64,000 nt of DNA from Pseudoflavonifractor capillosus (lineage in GTDB: Bacteria > Bacillota > Clostridia > Oscillospirales > Oscillospiraceae). Made by a program: the position numbers and the translations under genes. The stretch is taken from NCBI RefSeq assembly GCF_016899775.1, contig NZ_JACJJE010000001.1:102597-166596 (forward strand), in the 5' to 3' direction. Below are positions 1-8,846 of the stretch, piece by piece (position 1 is the stretch's first letter; each line of letters opens with the position of its first letter). Below the pieces are notes generated by a model. That model was not told where the DNA came from. It was given only the letters and a program-made list of their open reading frames with translations, and made no database searches.

Positions 1-27
1 TGGTTTTATTTCTGCTTCTTACAAATC

Positions 28-60
28 AGAGAGGCATGACACATTGTGTCATGCCTCTCT
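28..60. terminator. Hairpin terminator upstream of the MoxR operon
   Basis: A 16-base perfect inverted repeat (28-43 with 45-60) forms a strong stem with a minimal loop and is followed by GTTA. It most likely ends transcription of a gene lying left of the window. The T-run is weak, so it could act on either strand. Confidence 0.6.
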
Positions 61-159
61 GTTATACTGTCATCGAAATCCCGAGAAAGGAGACATCGGA
101 AATGGCGCATATAAATAGAATTTCAAGCAGAACTCATAAAAAATGGAGGTATTTCTTAT

Positions 160-1221
160 TTGAATCTTGCAATTTCCGTTGACCAAAAGCAGTTGATGGA
201 CATACTGCTGAACGTGGGCACTGTTCGCCCTGTGTTCATTTGGGGGGCGCCCGGCATTGGCAAGTCCGCAATCGTGGAGCAGTTCGCGAATGACGTTGGC
301 CTTGTGTGTGTTTCCCTGCTTGGCAGTCAGCTAGCGCCAGAGGACATTATCGGTGTACCCCAGATCCTGGACGGCCGCAGTGTATTCTGCCCGCCCAGAA
401 TGATTGCCAAAGATGAGCCCTATTGCTTGTTCTTGGATGAACTGAACGCCTGCTCCCTGGAGGTGCAGAAAGCCTTCTATTCCCTGATTCTGGAGCGACG
501 TATTGGTGAGTACCACCTGCCTGAGGGCTCCATTGTCATCGGCGCTGGCAACCGTGCTCAGGACAACGCCATCACCCGGCCTATGTCCTCCGCACTTCTG
601 AATCGGATGTTCCATGTGGAGATGACCGCCGATAGCCGCATCTGGCTTAAGTGGGCTGCGGAGCACGGTATTCACCGGTACGTTTACGACTACATCTGCA
701 GTCGGCCCGACCACCTGTGGAGCCAGCCGCCCAAGACCGAAGAGCCCTTTTCCACCCCCAGAAGCTGGCATATGCTCAGCGATGCAATCAAAAGTTACGG
801 AGATGACATCACGGATCGGGCGCTTTCCGTGCTTGCTAACGGCTGCCTAACACCTTCCCACGCCACCCATTTTCTGGCCTTTGTAAAGCAAATCCGAAAT
901 CAATTCTCGGTCAGCAAAATCATGCGTGGCCAGCAGCACTGGCCGGACAAGCCAGAGGATCGAGACGTGCTCTATTTCCTGGCCGAGAGTTTTCGGGCCA
1001 GGTTGGCGAAAGAGCTGCCCCCGAATCGGAGCGGACTGACAGGCGATTCCAAACTGCTTGCCGTGAACGCAAAAGCTCTCCTAACCGAACTTGCCGGCAT
1101 CAGCCTTGAGATTGCCCAGATGGTGATTTCTTCCGATGATGGGAGTGCTACTCTGCCAGCGTGGTTCATCGTTGATGCCTCCCGCGAACTTCCTGCCCTG
1201 GCGCAGAGAAAGTCTGGTTGA
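160..1221 (+). CDS. MoxR-like AAA+ ATPase
   Basis: Predicted AAA+ ATPase of the MoxR type, which typically remodels or activates a partner VWA-domain protein. Walker A reads GAPGIGKSA near residue 30 and Walker B reads CLFLDEL near residue 88; a sensor-like stretch (VIGAGNRA) follows near 127. The start is a TTG at 160, set by GGAGGT at 145-150 with good spacing. At 353 aa it is normal for the family. The VWA partner starts 3 nt after its stop, followed by rtcB and prfH, so it is the first gene of a four-gene operon. The MoxR/VWA pairing is well known; its link to RNA repair here is inferred from the operon only. Confidence 0.88.
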   Translation: MNLAISVDQKQLMDILLNVGTVRPVFIWGAPGIGKSAIVEQFANDVGLVCVSLLGSQLAPEDIIGVPQILDGRSVFCPPRMIAKDEPYCLFLDELNACSLEVQKAFYSLILERRIGEYHLPEGSIVIGAGNRAQDNAITRPMSSALLNRMFHVEMTADSRIWLKWAAEHGIHRYVYDYICSRPDHLWSQPPKTEEPFSTPRSWHMLSDAIKSYGDDITDRALSVLANGCLTPSHATHFLAFVKQIRNQFSVSKIMRGQQHWPDKPEDRDVLYFLAESFRARLAKELPPNRSGLTGDSKLLAVNAKALLTELAGISLEIAQMVISSDDGSATLPAWFIVDASRELPALAQRKSG

Positions 1222-1224
1222 GTC

Positions 1225-3000
1225 ATGAGAGAGCACAGTAAGAAACGCGAAAAAGGGGGGCGGCAAAAACTGGCTCCACCTGCTTGGAAGCAGGCCGAGG
1301 CCAAGATTGCTAACGGCCCCCTATTCATGCTCTTGTATCACACCTGCATTCACTGCGATGATGACTACCCTATGTCAAGAGAGGACTGGGCATATGTCAC
1401 CAGTACCGCAGGCATCTACCTCAACCCCAGGCGCACCGCATCGGTCGGAGAATGGGAGTATGTAATCAGCCACTGCCTGCTCCATTTGGGGTTCGGACAT
1501 ATCACGCAAGAGTGCAAAGATGACCCTCTCTGGAATGAGGCGTGCGACTATGTGGTGGCTAAATTCCTGAAGGACAGCCATATTGGTTTGCCTCCTCCGG
1601 AATTTCAGACCGAATTTTCATGCCCAGTCAAAGATGAGATACAGGTATACCAGTGGTTGAAAGAACACCCTGAATCCGCAATGAAGCACACCTTTTCAAC
1701 CATGACTCGAAACCGGGCGGACATGCGATGGGAGCGAAACCCCGGAATTGATTTTACCGCTGTCTTTGGGCGCTCCCTTCAGGCCTCCATGAAGGACGCA
1801 CTGCGAGTGTCTGCGGGCCTTCCCTCGCAGCGGATGAGCTGCATCTATACTGATAGCGTGAGTGAGGCACGAGATTGGTTTATCTCCAGCTACCCTCTGC
1901 TGGGTGCTTTAGCGGCCTCATTTCAAATCATTGATGACCGGGATACTGTAAAGCGAATGGGGGTCCAGGTGGCTGCCATCAGTCCCCAGCTTCAGGAGAT
2001 TTACATCAATCCTCGTTGTAACTATACACAGATGGAGTGGCGCTTTATCCTAGCCCATGAATTCCTCCACGCGGCGCTGCGCCATGATGTGCGCTGTGAC
2101 GGGCGTAACCAAGAGCTCTGGAACGTTGCCTGCGATTTCGTGGTGAATGGCTGGCTCGTGGAAATGTGTATCGGTGAAATGCCGGAAGGTGCCCTCTTTG
2201 ACCCCAAACTCAATGGGCGATCTGTGGAGGACATTTATGATGAATTGAGCCAGGATATTCGGCGCTATACGGCGATGAATCCCAGGGATATGATTTATGG
2301 CGATGAGACGTGGTGGGATGGTTTGGACGGGACTCAGCGGGACGCTTTCTATCGGAACGCTCTCAAACAGGGCCTTACCTATCACGAGGAGCGTAGCCGA
2401 GGCTATCTGCCTGCCAGCCTCGTTGAGGAGATCCACGCCATCGACCGGCCGCCTATCCGGTGGGATGTCGAGTTAGCAAGGTGGTTTGATGAGCAGTTTA
2501 CACCTCTGGAAGCACACAGAACCTATTCCCGCATGAGCCGACGCCAAAACTCCTGCCCGGACATTCCACGGCCTGCGTGGCATCGTCCAGAGGAGCCTGT
2601 TGAACAGAGGATCTTTGGTGTCCTGTTGGATACCTCTGGTTCTATGGAGCGCACCCTGCTGGCCGCTGCACTGGGTGCCATCGCAAGTTACAGTAGGGCC
2701 CGGGATGTAGAACACGTGCGGGTTGTGTTCTGTGACGCTACTGCGTACGACCAGGGCATCATGCGACCTGATGCGATTGCTGGAGTCGTAAAAGTCCGTG
2801 GCCGAGGAGGCACGGTTCTACAGCCGGGAATTGACCTTCTGGATGACGATCCAAAGTTCCCCGAGAACGCACCATTGCTGATCATCACAGACGGAGGTTG
2901 CGACCGGTTGAATCTACGTGGCAGAGAGCACGCTTACCTGATTCCGCATGGCTGTTACCTGCCGTTTATACCCAAGGGCCCTGTATTTCGATTGAAATGA
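1225..3000 (+). CDS. Tandem metallopeptidase-like / VWA domain protein
   Basis: A 591-aa protein of the predicted metal-dependent peptidase plus VWA type (COG3864/DUF2201-like). Two similar N-terminal modules are visible: residues 83-92 (HCLLHLGFGH) and 278-287 (HEFLHAALRH), each followed about 20 residues later by a WN-x-ACD-x-VV motif. Only the second keeps an intact HExxH zinc motif, so the first is probably a catalytically dead duplicate. The C-terminal VWA domain starts near 463 with a DTSGS MIDAS motif (469-473). It is the likely client of the MoxR ATPase upstream. The start at 1225 follows the previous stop by 3 nt and has a weak ribosome site, consistent with translational coupling. 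Confidence 0.85.
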   Translation: MREHSKKREKGGRQKLAPPAWKQAEAKIANGPLFMLLYHTCIHCDDDYPMSREDWAYVTSTAGIYLNPRRTASVGEWEYVISHCLLHLGFGHITQECKDDPLWNEACDYVVAKFLKDSHIGLPPPEFQTEFSCPVKDEIQVYQWLKEHPESAMKHTFSTMTRNRADMRWERNPGIDFTAVFGRSLQASMKDALRVSAGLPSQRMSCIYTDSVSEARDWFISSYPLLGALAASFQIIDDRDTVKRMGVQVAAISPQLQEIYINPRCNYTQMEWRFILAHEFLHAALRHDVRCDGRNQELWNVACDFVVNGWLVEMCIGEMPEGALFDPKLNGRSVEDIYDELSQDIRRYTAMNPRDMIYGDETWWDGLDGTQRDAFYRNALKQGLTYHEERSRGYLPASLVEEIHAIDRPPIRWDVELARWFDEQFTPLEAHRTYSRMSRRQNSCPDIPRPAWHRPEEPVEQRIFGVLLDTSGSMERTLLAAALGAIASYSRARDVEHVRVVFCDATAYDQGIMRPDAIAGVVKVRGRGGTVLQPGIDLLDDDPKFPENAPLLIITDGGCDRLNLRGREHAYLIPHGCYLPFIPKGPVFRLK

Positions 3001-3036
3001 TTGCACCGGGCGGTCAATGGCCGCCCGGTGCAATCA
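2998..3036 (+). promoter_or_regulatory. Perfect 16-bp RNA hairpin between VWA gene and rtcB
   Basis: Positions 2998-3013 pair perfectly with 3021-3036 around a 7-nt loop. The left arm contains the TGA stop of the VWA gene and the right arm ends where the rtcB ribosome binding site (AAGAAAGGA) begins. There is no T-run, so it is not an intrinsic terminator. It probably acts in the mRNA, by uncoupling translation or stabilising or processing the transcript. Confidence 0.7.
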
Positions 3037-3050
3037 AGAAAGGACATGAT

Positions 3051-4151
3051 TTGATTACCATACAAAACTGCTTCAACACCGCAATCGTTTTCTCTGAGGA
3101 AATCGACCCAGGTGCTGCGGGCCTGCTCCGTGCACTCTGCGGAAGCCCTATTTCACAAAACAGCAAAATCCGCGTCATGCCCGACGTCCACGCCGGAAAG
3201 GGGTGCGCCGTGGGAATGACCATGACAATTTCCGACTGTGTGGCTCCCGGTCTGATTGGCCCGGACATCGGTTGCGGTATGACCGTGTTCAAGGTGGGTG
3301 GGAGACGCCCGGAGCTGCAGAAGCTCGATAAAACGATCCGCGAGGCGATCCCTGCCGGCTGTGGACTACGCACCAAAATACATCGATTTTCTGAGCAAAT
3401 CGATTTGAAGACCCTAAATTGTTCCCGCCATATCCAGGAAGAAAAGGCTATGAGATGCATTGGGACGCTTGGCGGCGGCAATCACTTTATTGAACTGGAC
3501 CAAAGCAGGGACGGCAGCTTTTGGCTGATTATCCACTCCGGGAGCCGCAATCTCGGCGCAGGGGTCGCGAACTTCTACCAGAAAGCTGCGTTCGACTCCT
3601 GCCCCGAAGGAACCCCGTACGAACTGGCCTATATGTCGGGCGCGCTCATGGCAGATTATCTGCACGATATAAAAATCGTGCAGGCCTATGCCGAACTGAA
3701 CCGGCGGGCCATCGCTTCGGACATCGTCAAAAGAATGAAATGGGATGTGGAGCTTGCCTTCTCCACGGTCCACAATTATGTAGATGCGGATTGCATGGTC
3801 TTGCGCAAGGGCGCTGTATCCGCCAGGCAAGGAGAACAGCTTATTATCCCTATGAATATGCGTGACGGCTGTCTGCTCTGCGTAGGAAAGGGCAATCGGG
3901 AGTGGAATGAGTCAGCTCCCCATGGTGCCGGCAGACTGATGAGCCGTGCGGAGGCGCGGCAACGCTTTACGCTCTCCCAGTTCAAAAAAGAGATGGATGG
4001 AATTTACTCTTCCTCTCTGAGCCATGACACGATTGACGAGAGCCCTATGGCCTACAAACCCATGGAGCAGATTTTGGCGCAGATAGGACTCTCCGTGGAG
4101 ATTAAGGAGCATATCCGCCCTGTCTACAACTTTAAGGCGTGTGAAAAGTGA
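3051..4151 (+). CDS. rtcB: RNA ligase RtcB (RtcB2-type, paired with PrfH)
   Basis: GTP-dependent RNA ligase that joins 2',3'-cyclic or 3'-phosphate ends to 5'-OH ends. The family's metal and nucleotide motifs are present in order: DVHAGKGCAVG, GPDIGCGM, GGGNHFIEL, HSGSRNLG and HGAGRLMSR (the last holding the guanylylated histidine of the family). An upstream in-frame extension to 2898 lies inside the previous gene and is rejected; the TTG at 3051, preceded by AAGAAAGGA, gives a protein starting MITIQNC of 366 aa. It is shorter than the roughly 400-480 aa housekeeping RtcB, as expected for the RtcB2 group. PrfH follows 8 nt downstream. Published work assigns RtcB2/PrfH pairs to rescue and repair of ribosomes cut at the decoding centre. 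Confidence 0.93.
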   Translation: MITIQNCFNTAIVFSEEIDPGAAGLLRALCGSPISQNSKIRVMPDVHAGKGCAVGMTMTISDCVAPGLIGPDIGCGMTVFKVGGRRPELQKLDKTIREAIPAGCGLRTKIHRFSEQIDLKTLNCSRHIQEEKAMRCIGTLGGGNHFIELDQSRDGSFWLIIHSGSRNLGAGVANFYQKAAFDSCPEGTPYELAYMSGALMADYLHDIKIVQAYAELNRRAIASDIVKRMKWDVELAFSTVHNYVDADCMVLRKGAVSARQGEQLIIPMNMRDGCLLCVGKGNREWNESAPHGAGRLMSRAEARQRFTLSQFKKEMDGIYSSSLSHDTIDESPMAYKPMEQILAQIGLSVEIKEHIRPVYNFKACEK

Positions 4152-4159
4152 GGTGAAGT

Positions 4160-4747
4160 ATGATTTATCAAATCAGCGCGGGCCAGGGACCCTCTGAGTG
4201 CGAGCTTGGCGTCGCGAAGCTGCTCGCCTATCTCCAGTCCAACTTTGATGTATCTGTATTGGATACATCTCCAGGGTGGCGCGGAGGCACCTATCGGTCT
4301 GTGCGGCTCTATACTGAGGCGGATCTGTCTGATTTCATTGGTTCGGTCCGGTGGACCTGCCGCAGCCCTTATCGGCCGGAGCACAGGAGGAAAAACTGGT
4401 TCATTGACTTTAGTGTCTGCACAGTTGCCAAAGTGGAGAAGTTCGATTCCAGTCAAATTGCCTTTGACACTTTTCGAAGCAGCGGAAAGGGTGGGCAGAA
4501 CGTCAATAAGGTCGAGTCTGGTGTCCGTGCAATCTACCTGCCAACGGGCCAGGCTGTGGTGTGTACTGAGGAGCGGAGTCAATATGCTAATAAGCGAAAG
4601 GCCCTTGCCCGACTTCAAACGGTCATTTGTGCGGAGAACTGCAATAAAAAGGCGGAGGAAAAGAATATCAATTGGCGCTATCATAGTCAGCTCGAGCGTG
4701 GGAATGCACATAAATGTTTTACCGGCATAGAGTTTATACCAACTTGA
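4160..4747 (+). CDS. prfH: Peptide chain release factor H (PrfH)
   Basis: A class I release factor-like protein of 195 aa consisting mainly of the catalytic domain, with GKGGQNVNKVESGVRA carrying the GGQ motif that hydrolyses peptidyl-tRNA. It lacks the long codon-recognition domain of RF1/RF2, as is normal for PrfH. The ATG at 4160 has AGGTGAAGT upstream. Immediate linkage to rtcB matches the known PrfH-RtcB2 pair: PrfH would release the nascent chain from a damaged ribosome so the ligase can reseal the 16S rRNA. The role is from family knowledge; the sequence shows only the motif and linkage. Confidence 0.93.
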   Translation: MIYQISAGQGPSECELGVAKLLAYLQSNFDVSVLDTSPGWRGGTYRSVRLYTEADLSDFIGSVRWTCRSPYRPEHRRKNWFIDFSVCTVAKVEKFDSSQIAFDTFRSSGKGGQNVNKVESGVRAIYLPTGQAVVCTEERSQYANKRKALARLQTVICAENCNKKAEEKNINWRYHSQLERGNAHKCFTGIEFIPT

Positions 4748-4964
4748 GCCATGTACCACAGGTTGCCTTTTTTCCTATTTTGTCGTAAAATGACTTATAA
4801 ATTCAAATAGGATATTTTCGTTCAAGGGAAGCTATTACAAGGCGATCCAAATTTGCGCTTCCCAGAGCAAATAACCCAGAATATATGAACAGTGGAGTGT
4901 CGATACTTCCCGGATTTTTTACTATCCTTCACTTCGAACAGATTAAGAACTGAGGAGAGTCAAT

Positions 4965-5990
4965 ATGCCTTCGTTTGAAAATAGAAAACAAGATGTTGGC
5001 CTGGTCTTATCAGGTGGCGGTGGCAAAGGTGCCTATGAAATAGGTGTCTGGAAAGCCCTAGATGAGTATGGTGTAACTCCTAATATTGGCGCTATTTCTG
5101 GGACATCTGTTGGCGCATTAAATTCTGCTCTTTTTGCTCAACGAGATTTAGAACTCGCCCTTAATGTGTGGAGTACGATTTCCCCCGAAGCTGTCATGAC
5201 TCTAAATAACTTGCAAGCAACTCAAAAACTGTCATCGGCTATATCAGACCTCTTAACCGGAACGCGGTTTTATGGCTTAGCACAATCGCTTTATCAGTGG
5301 ATTACCAAGCGGTTTGCAGATCAAGGAGTGTTGAGCAAAAAAGGGTTGTCGTCACTTATTGACGAATCAATTGACCCTAATCGTCTTTGCAAGTTTCCTG
5401 GGCCAATCTTTGTAGCAGCATTTAAGATTTCATCCCAGTCTGTAAGATACTTCGACTTAAAAGAAAATGGAACTCTCGAAGGAATAAAAGAACGACTTTT
5501 GGCTAGTGCAAGCATCCCTGTCATTTTTGGAAAAACCTATATTGATGGAGAACTATACTGGGATGGCGGAATTCCTGGAATTGGGGATAATACGCCGGTA
5601 AGGCCTCTGTATGATATCGGGTATCGGAACCTCATTGTTATTCATCTAACTCGCGAAATGCCCGTAGACCGCAAGGTATTTCCCAATTGCAGTATTATTG
5701 AAATTATGCCACAACAAGATCTTGGCGGTTTAATTTCAGGCACTATGAACTTTCGATGCGAAAGCGCATTGGAGAATATCAATAGAGGATATAATGATGC
5801 TATAAGAGTACTTGAACCTCTCTTCAAAACGGGGCAGGCTTTGAACCGAATCCAATCTGCTTTCGAAAGAATAAACCAAGAACAGATAACATTTGCGGAA
5901 CAAAACCAACTTCTGGAAGCAAAAATTGCGAACACCGGCAAAGATATAGACTCACTACTTGGAAATCTTAACAATGGGGGAAAACTCTGA
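4965..5990 (+). CDS. Patatin-like phospholipase
   Basis: A 341-aa patatin-family lipid hydrolase. The oxyanion loop SGGGGKGAYEIG is near residue 17, the nucleophile elbow GTSVG near 48, and the dyad aspartate in WDGGIPG near 195. All catalytic elements appear intact, so it should hydrolyse membrane phospholipids. No signal peptide is visible, so it acts from the cytoplasm. The start has GAGGAG 7-9 nt upstream. It overlaps the next gene by 1 nt, so the three genes 4965-8790 form one unit. Patatin effectors are established in CBASS (CapV) and other abortive-infection systems; a defence role here is inferred. Confidence 0.9.
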   Translation: MPSFENRKQDVGLVLSGGGGKGAYEIGVWKALDEYGVTPNIGAISGTSVGALNSALFAQRDLELALNVWSTISPEAVMTLNNLQATQKLSSAISDLLTGTRFYGLAQSLYQWITKRFADQGVLSKKGLSSLIDESIDPNRLCKFPGPIFVAAFKISSQSVRYFDLKENGTLEGIKERLLASASIPVIFGKTYIDGELYWDGGIPGIGDNTPVRPLYDIGYRNLIVIHLTREMPVDRKVFPNCSIIEIMPQQDLGGLISGTMNFRCESALENINRGYNDAIRVLEPLFKTGQALNRIQSAFERINQEQITFAEQNQLLEAKIANTGKDIDSLLGNLNNGGKL

Positions 5991-8029
5991 TGATTCTACA
6001 AGTGCCATATTATGACTACGATCTCAAGGTTTCAAAAAGTGATAAGGACGCGATTGAAGAACTTGTTGTTGCCAGTTTGGCGCAATTTAGAGGTCAAAAG
6101 AAAGAATTAGAAGAACTGACACTTGAATGTGTCTCTAATATATCTAATAGTTCTTCGATCTCATCAGAGTTATCGGAGCAAGGTTCGGTGAAGCGTTTCT
6201 TTGGTAATATCACTGGAAAAAATCGTAAACTTCGTGAGGCACTTTACCGTAGTACTGCCAATACACAATATGCTCAGCAACAGATTTTGGTGAAGCTGAT
6301 TGAGCAAAACGCCACAGTTATGGATTTTCTTACGGCCATACATAAAGAAAATCATACCATCACGCTGGAAATCAAGCAGGGGCAGTTGGATACAAATAAT
6401 CGTTTGCGACAGATGTGTCTTCATCTTATTGAGCACCGCGACGCAATTGTGCATCTCAATGAACAGAGTGAGCGCCTATCAAGTGAACTCGACCATGTAC
6501 TATTTGTCTGTCCCAACTGCAAAGCGTACGTTACCCGAACTGCACGAATCTGTCACCAATGCGGCCATATCCTCAAAGGTGATGAGCATTCTCTATCGAC
6601 CGCAGAAGGTAGAGCTTGCTTTTTGGCAGACTTAACTGAGTTATCCAATTCCGTTAAGGAGACACAGTCTATGAAAAATGTTGTTTCTCCCAGCAAATTA
6701 GACTGGTATCAAAGAAAAATCCGGCAAATTCGCTGTTACGTTGACAAAGTAGATTTTCCTGAAGAAATACGGAGAAGCATTCTCAGCAAATGCACGAGAT
6801 TCGAACACAATCTCGAAAAGCAACATATTGAAGTAGCAATTGCCGGTACTGTAAAAGCAGGTAAATCTTCACTCATCAACGCTCTTTTAGATATGGAGTT
6901 TGCTACCGTGGACGCGACTCCAGAGACTTCGGTCCTCGCTAAATACCGTACTACCAGTGATGAAAACTATTTGAAGGTGCGTTTTTATTCAGAAAAAATG
7001 TGGCAAAAGGTGTGGAGGGAGGCTCAGCGGTCGTCCATTTATATCGAAGAGTACCAAGCACTAAGTGCTGACAGTGAGCGTTTCAAGTGGGTAGGGCAAA
7101 CCGAGTACTGCAAATTCGGGATAGAAATTCCTGAATTGCAGGAAGAACTGAGCAAGTTTACTTCCTCAAAGTCACCCGCTCACTTTTTCGTTCGTGAGGT
7201 TGAGGTCGGAATTCACAGCGATCTTTTCCCCAATGATGTGTATCTTGTTGACACCCCCGGCCTCGATGATGTGGTTGAAACCCGTTCCAAAGTCACAAAG
7301 GAGTATCTTGACAAAGCCGATGCTGTCCTTGCTTGTATCAAGGAAAAAGATATTCATGAAGCATCAGAAACCAAGTTTGTGAGTCGTGTAATGGCAAATC
7401 GGAGTGAATGGGAATCTCTGTTCGTAATCGCAACACAGAAAGACTTGGATAAGCCATCTGACTACAAGAAAAATCGGGATTATTTTGTAGATAAAGTTCT
7501 CGATCCACTATTTAATCCAAATAGCGGGGAATCTATTTTTGCAAAACGAAGATACCGGCCAGAACAACAATTCTTTGGAATTTCCTCTCAACTTTATTCT
7601 CACTCTCTTGCCTATGAACAAGGTGAATTGCAGGGGGAGGATCTCCGAAAATACATTACTATGCTTTCTGACGCTGGTTTTGTCGATATTTTTAATTTTA
7701 ATTTGTCCAGTATCGTTGAGCAGCTTGATGAAATCAAAGAGTATAGCGGTATCCCTCGCCTAAAAGATTGCTTGGAAAAGCGTCTTTTCAAGAGCACGCG
7801 ACGCATCCTTTATGCAAGGATGAGCGAATCTTTTCAGGATTTTCTGAAGCAAATCCACGATATCGTTGAAGATAGAACAGAAGTATACAATGAAAGGCTT
7901 AAGTTGCTTGCAACTAAGGAATCCGAATTAAATGAACGGCGGCAGGCACTGGCCGATGTTGAGGAACTAACTATGAAGATCCAAGAATATATGGATAAGG
8001 TTCGGGGCGAAGTTGGGGGTGTCAAGTAA
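5990..8029 (+). CDS. Dynamin-like GTPase with zinc ribbon
   Basis: A 679-aa large GTPase. The N-terminal 170 residues are mostly helical. A zinc ribbon follows (Cys174, Cys177, Cys188, Cys191), then a GTPase domain: G1 GTVKAGKSS (286-294), a G2 threonine in ETS (312-314), G3 DTPG (421-424) and G4 TQKD (near 477). The C-terminal 150 residues form a long coiled coil (RLKLLATKESELNERRQALA), as in bacterial dynamin-like proteins that remodel membranes. The zinc ribbon in front of the G domain is unusual. It overlaps both neighbours by 1 nt, so it is obligately co-expressed with the patatin upstream and the small protein downstream. Confidence 0.85.
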   Translation: MILQVPYYDYDLKVSKSDKDAIEELVVASLAQFRGQKKELEELTLECVSNISNSSSISSELSEQGSVKRFFGNITGKNRKLREALYRSTANTQYAQQQILVKLIEQNATVMDFLTAIHKENHTITLEIKQGQLDTNNRLRQMCLHLIEHRDAIVHLNEQSERLSSELDHVLFVCPNCKAYVTRTARICHQCGHILKGDEHSLSTAEGRACFLADLTELSNSVKETQSMKNVVSPSKLDWYQRKIRQIRCYVDKVDFPEEIRRSILSKCTRFEHNLEKQHIEVAIAGTVKAGKSSLINALLDMEFATVDATPETSVLAKYRTTSDENYLKVRFYSEKMWQKVWREAQRSSIYIEEYQALSADSERFKWVGQTEYCKFGIEIPELQEELSKFTSSKSPAHFFVREVEVGIHSDLFPNDVYLVDTPGLDDVVETRSKVTKEYLDKADAVLACIKEKDIHEASETKFVSRVMANRSEWESLFVIATQKDLDKPSDYKKNRDYFVDKVLDPLFNPNSGESIFAKRRYRPEQQFFGISSQLYSHSLAYEQGELQGEDLRKYITMLSDAGFVDIFNFNLSSIVEQLDEIKEYSGIPRLKDCLEKRLFKSTRRILYARMSESFQDFLKQIHDIVEDRTEVYNERLKLLATKESELNERRQALADVEELTMKIQEYMDKVRGEVGGVK

Positions 8030-8790
8030 TGGGCATTTTCAAGAGCCTGGGCAGAGCGCTCTCGAATGGAGCTAAGAAGATTGGTAATGCTTTAGGACGC
8101 GGAGTAGAGAAGATAGGACAAGTTGTCCATTCAAGAACAATTGAAAACGCAGGATTTAACCTACAAAGTGCCTGCAACTTTGGATATACATCATATAATA
8201 ACAGTTCCTCTGTTTCACGAACTGTTGATGTTCATAAGGAACTTAACGCTGTTATCCAGAGCATCCAGCCCAGCGCTGCAACCAGCGAAGCAGAGCTGAT
8301 CAAAATACTCACTACGGAAACGGGAGAAATACTAGACAACTTCATGGAGCTTACACCTTGCCCAGAATTAAGCAGGTTAAAAGAAAGCTATCTTTCTGAT
8401 ATTCAGAATCGACTGTCTGGTCAAGTTATGAAGCTGATCCAACCGAGACTTTCTTTGGACGATAAAGAATGCTTAAAAGTTTTAGAGATTTACGATGATA
8501 CCGAGAGGAAACAAAAAGCCGAAGATTTCAAAGCGAAAGTCCTCTCTGAAGCTGAAAGCAAATTCAAATCACTTTGCTCCCAGATCAAGAGAGAATACTG
8601 TGAAAAAGCATTGAGTATCGCTGATGGAGTCCTAGCAAACGTCAAAAATGAGATCAAAAAGCAAAAAGAACTTCTTCAGCAGCTAACATTAGAGGTGACT
8701 GATGAAAAAGCTATTGATCTTGAACGTGAGAATGCCCTGATCATTTCAGAAAAACTTTCTATATTAAACACGATTGCTTTTGACTCTTAA
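8029..8790 (+). CDS. Small partner of the GTPase, amphipathic N-terminus
   Basis: A 253-aa protein of no family I recognise. The first 35 residues (GIFKSLGRALSNGAKKIGNA and on) form a glycine-rich, basic amphipathic helix of the kind that inserts in or lyses membranes. The remainder is predicted helical, with a long charged coiled coil around 150-235 (KQKAEDFKAKVLSEAESKFK). The start ATG overlaps the GTPase stop by one base. It may be a membrane-targeting or pore-like partner of the GTPase; that is inference from composition and linkage. The unit ends at a strong terminator. Confidence 0.75.
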   Translation: MGIFKSLGRALSNGAKKIGNALGRGVEKIGQVVHSRTIENAGFNLQSACNFGYTSYNNSSSVSRTVDVHKELNAVIQSIQPSAATSEAELIKILTTETGEILDNFMELTPCPELSRLKESYLSDIQNRLSGQVMKLIQPRLSLDDKECLKVLEIYDDTERKQKAEDFKAKVLSEAESKFKSLCSQIKREYCEKALSIADGVLANVKNEIKKQKELLQQLTLEVTDEKAIDLERENALIISEKLSILNTIAFDS

Positions 8791-8795
8791 CGTAC

Positions 8796-8839
8796 TGCCC
8801 CCAAAGTATTGCCAGACAATTGGCGATACTTTGGGGGCA
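8796..8839. terminator. Bidirectional terminator between convergent genes
   Basis: An 18-bp stem with one wobble pair (8796-8813 with 8822-8839) and an 8-nt loop lies in the 56-nt gap between two convergent genes. It can serve both the patatin/GTPase operon and the gene on the - strand. Confidence 0.85.
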
Positions 8840-8846
8840 ATCATAT

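Noticed and set aside
2898..3050. N-terminal extension of RtcB
   Set aside because: It lies inside the VWA gene and hairpin; the TTG at 3051 has a good ribosome site and matches the family start.
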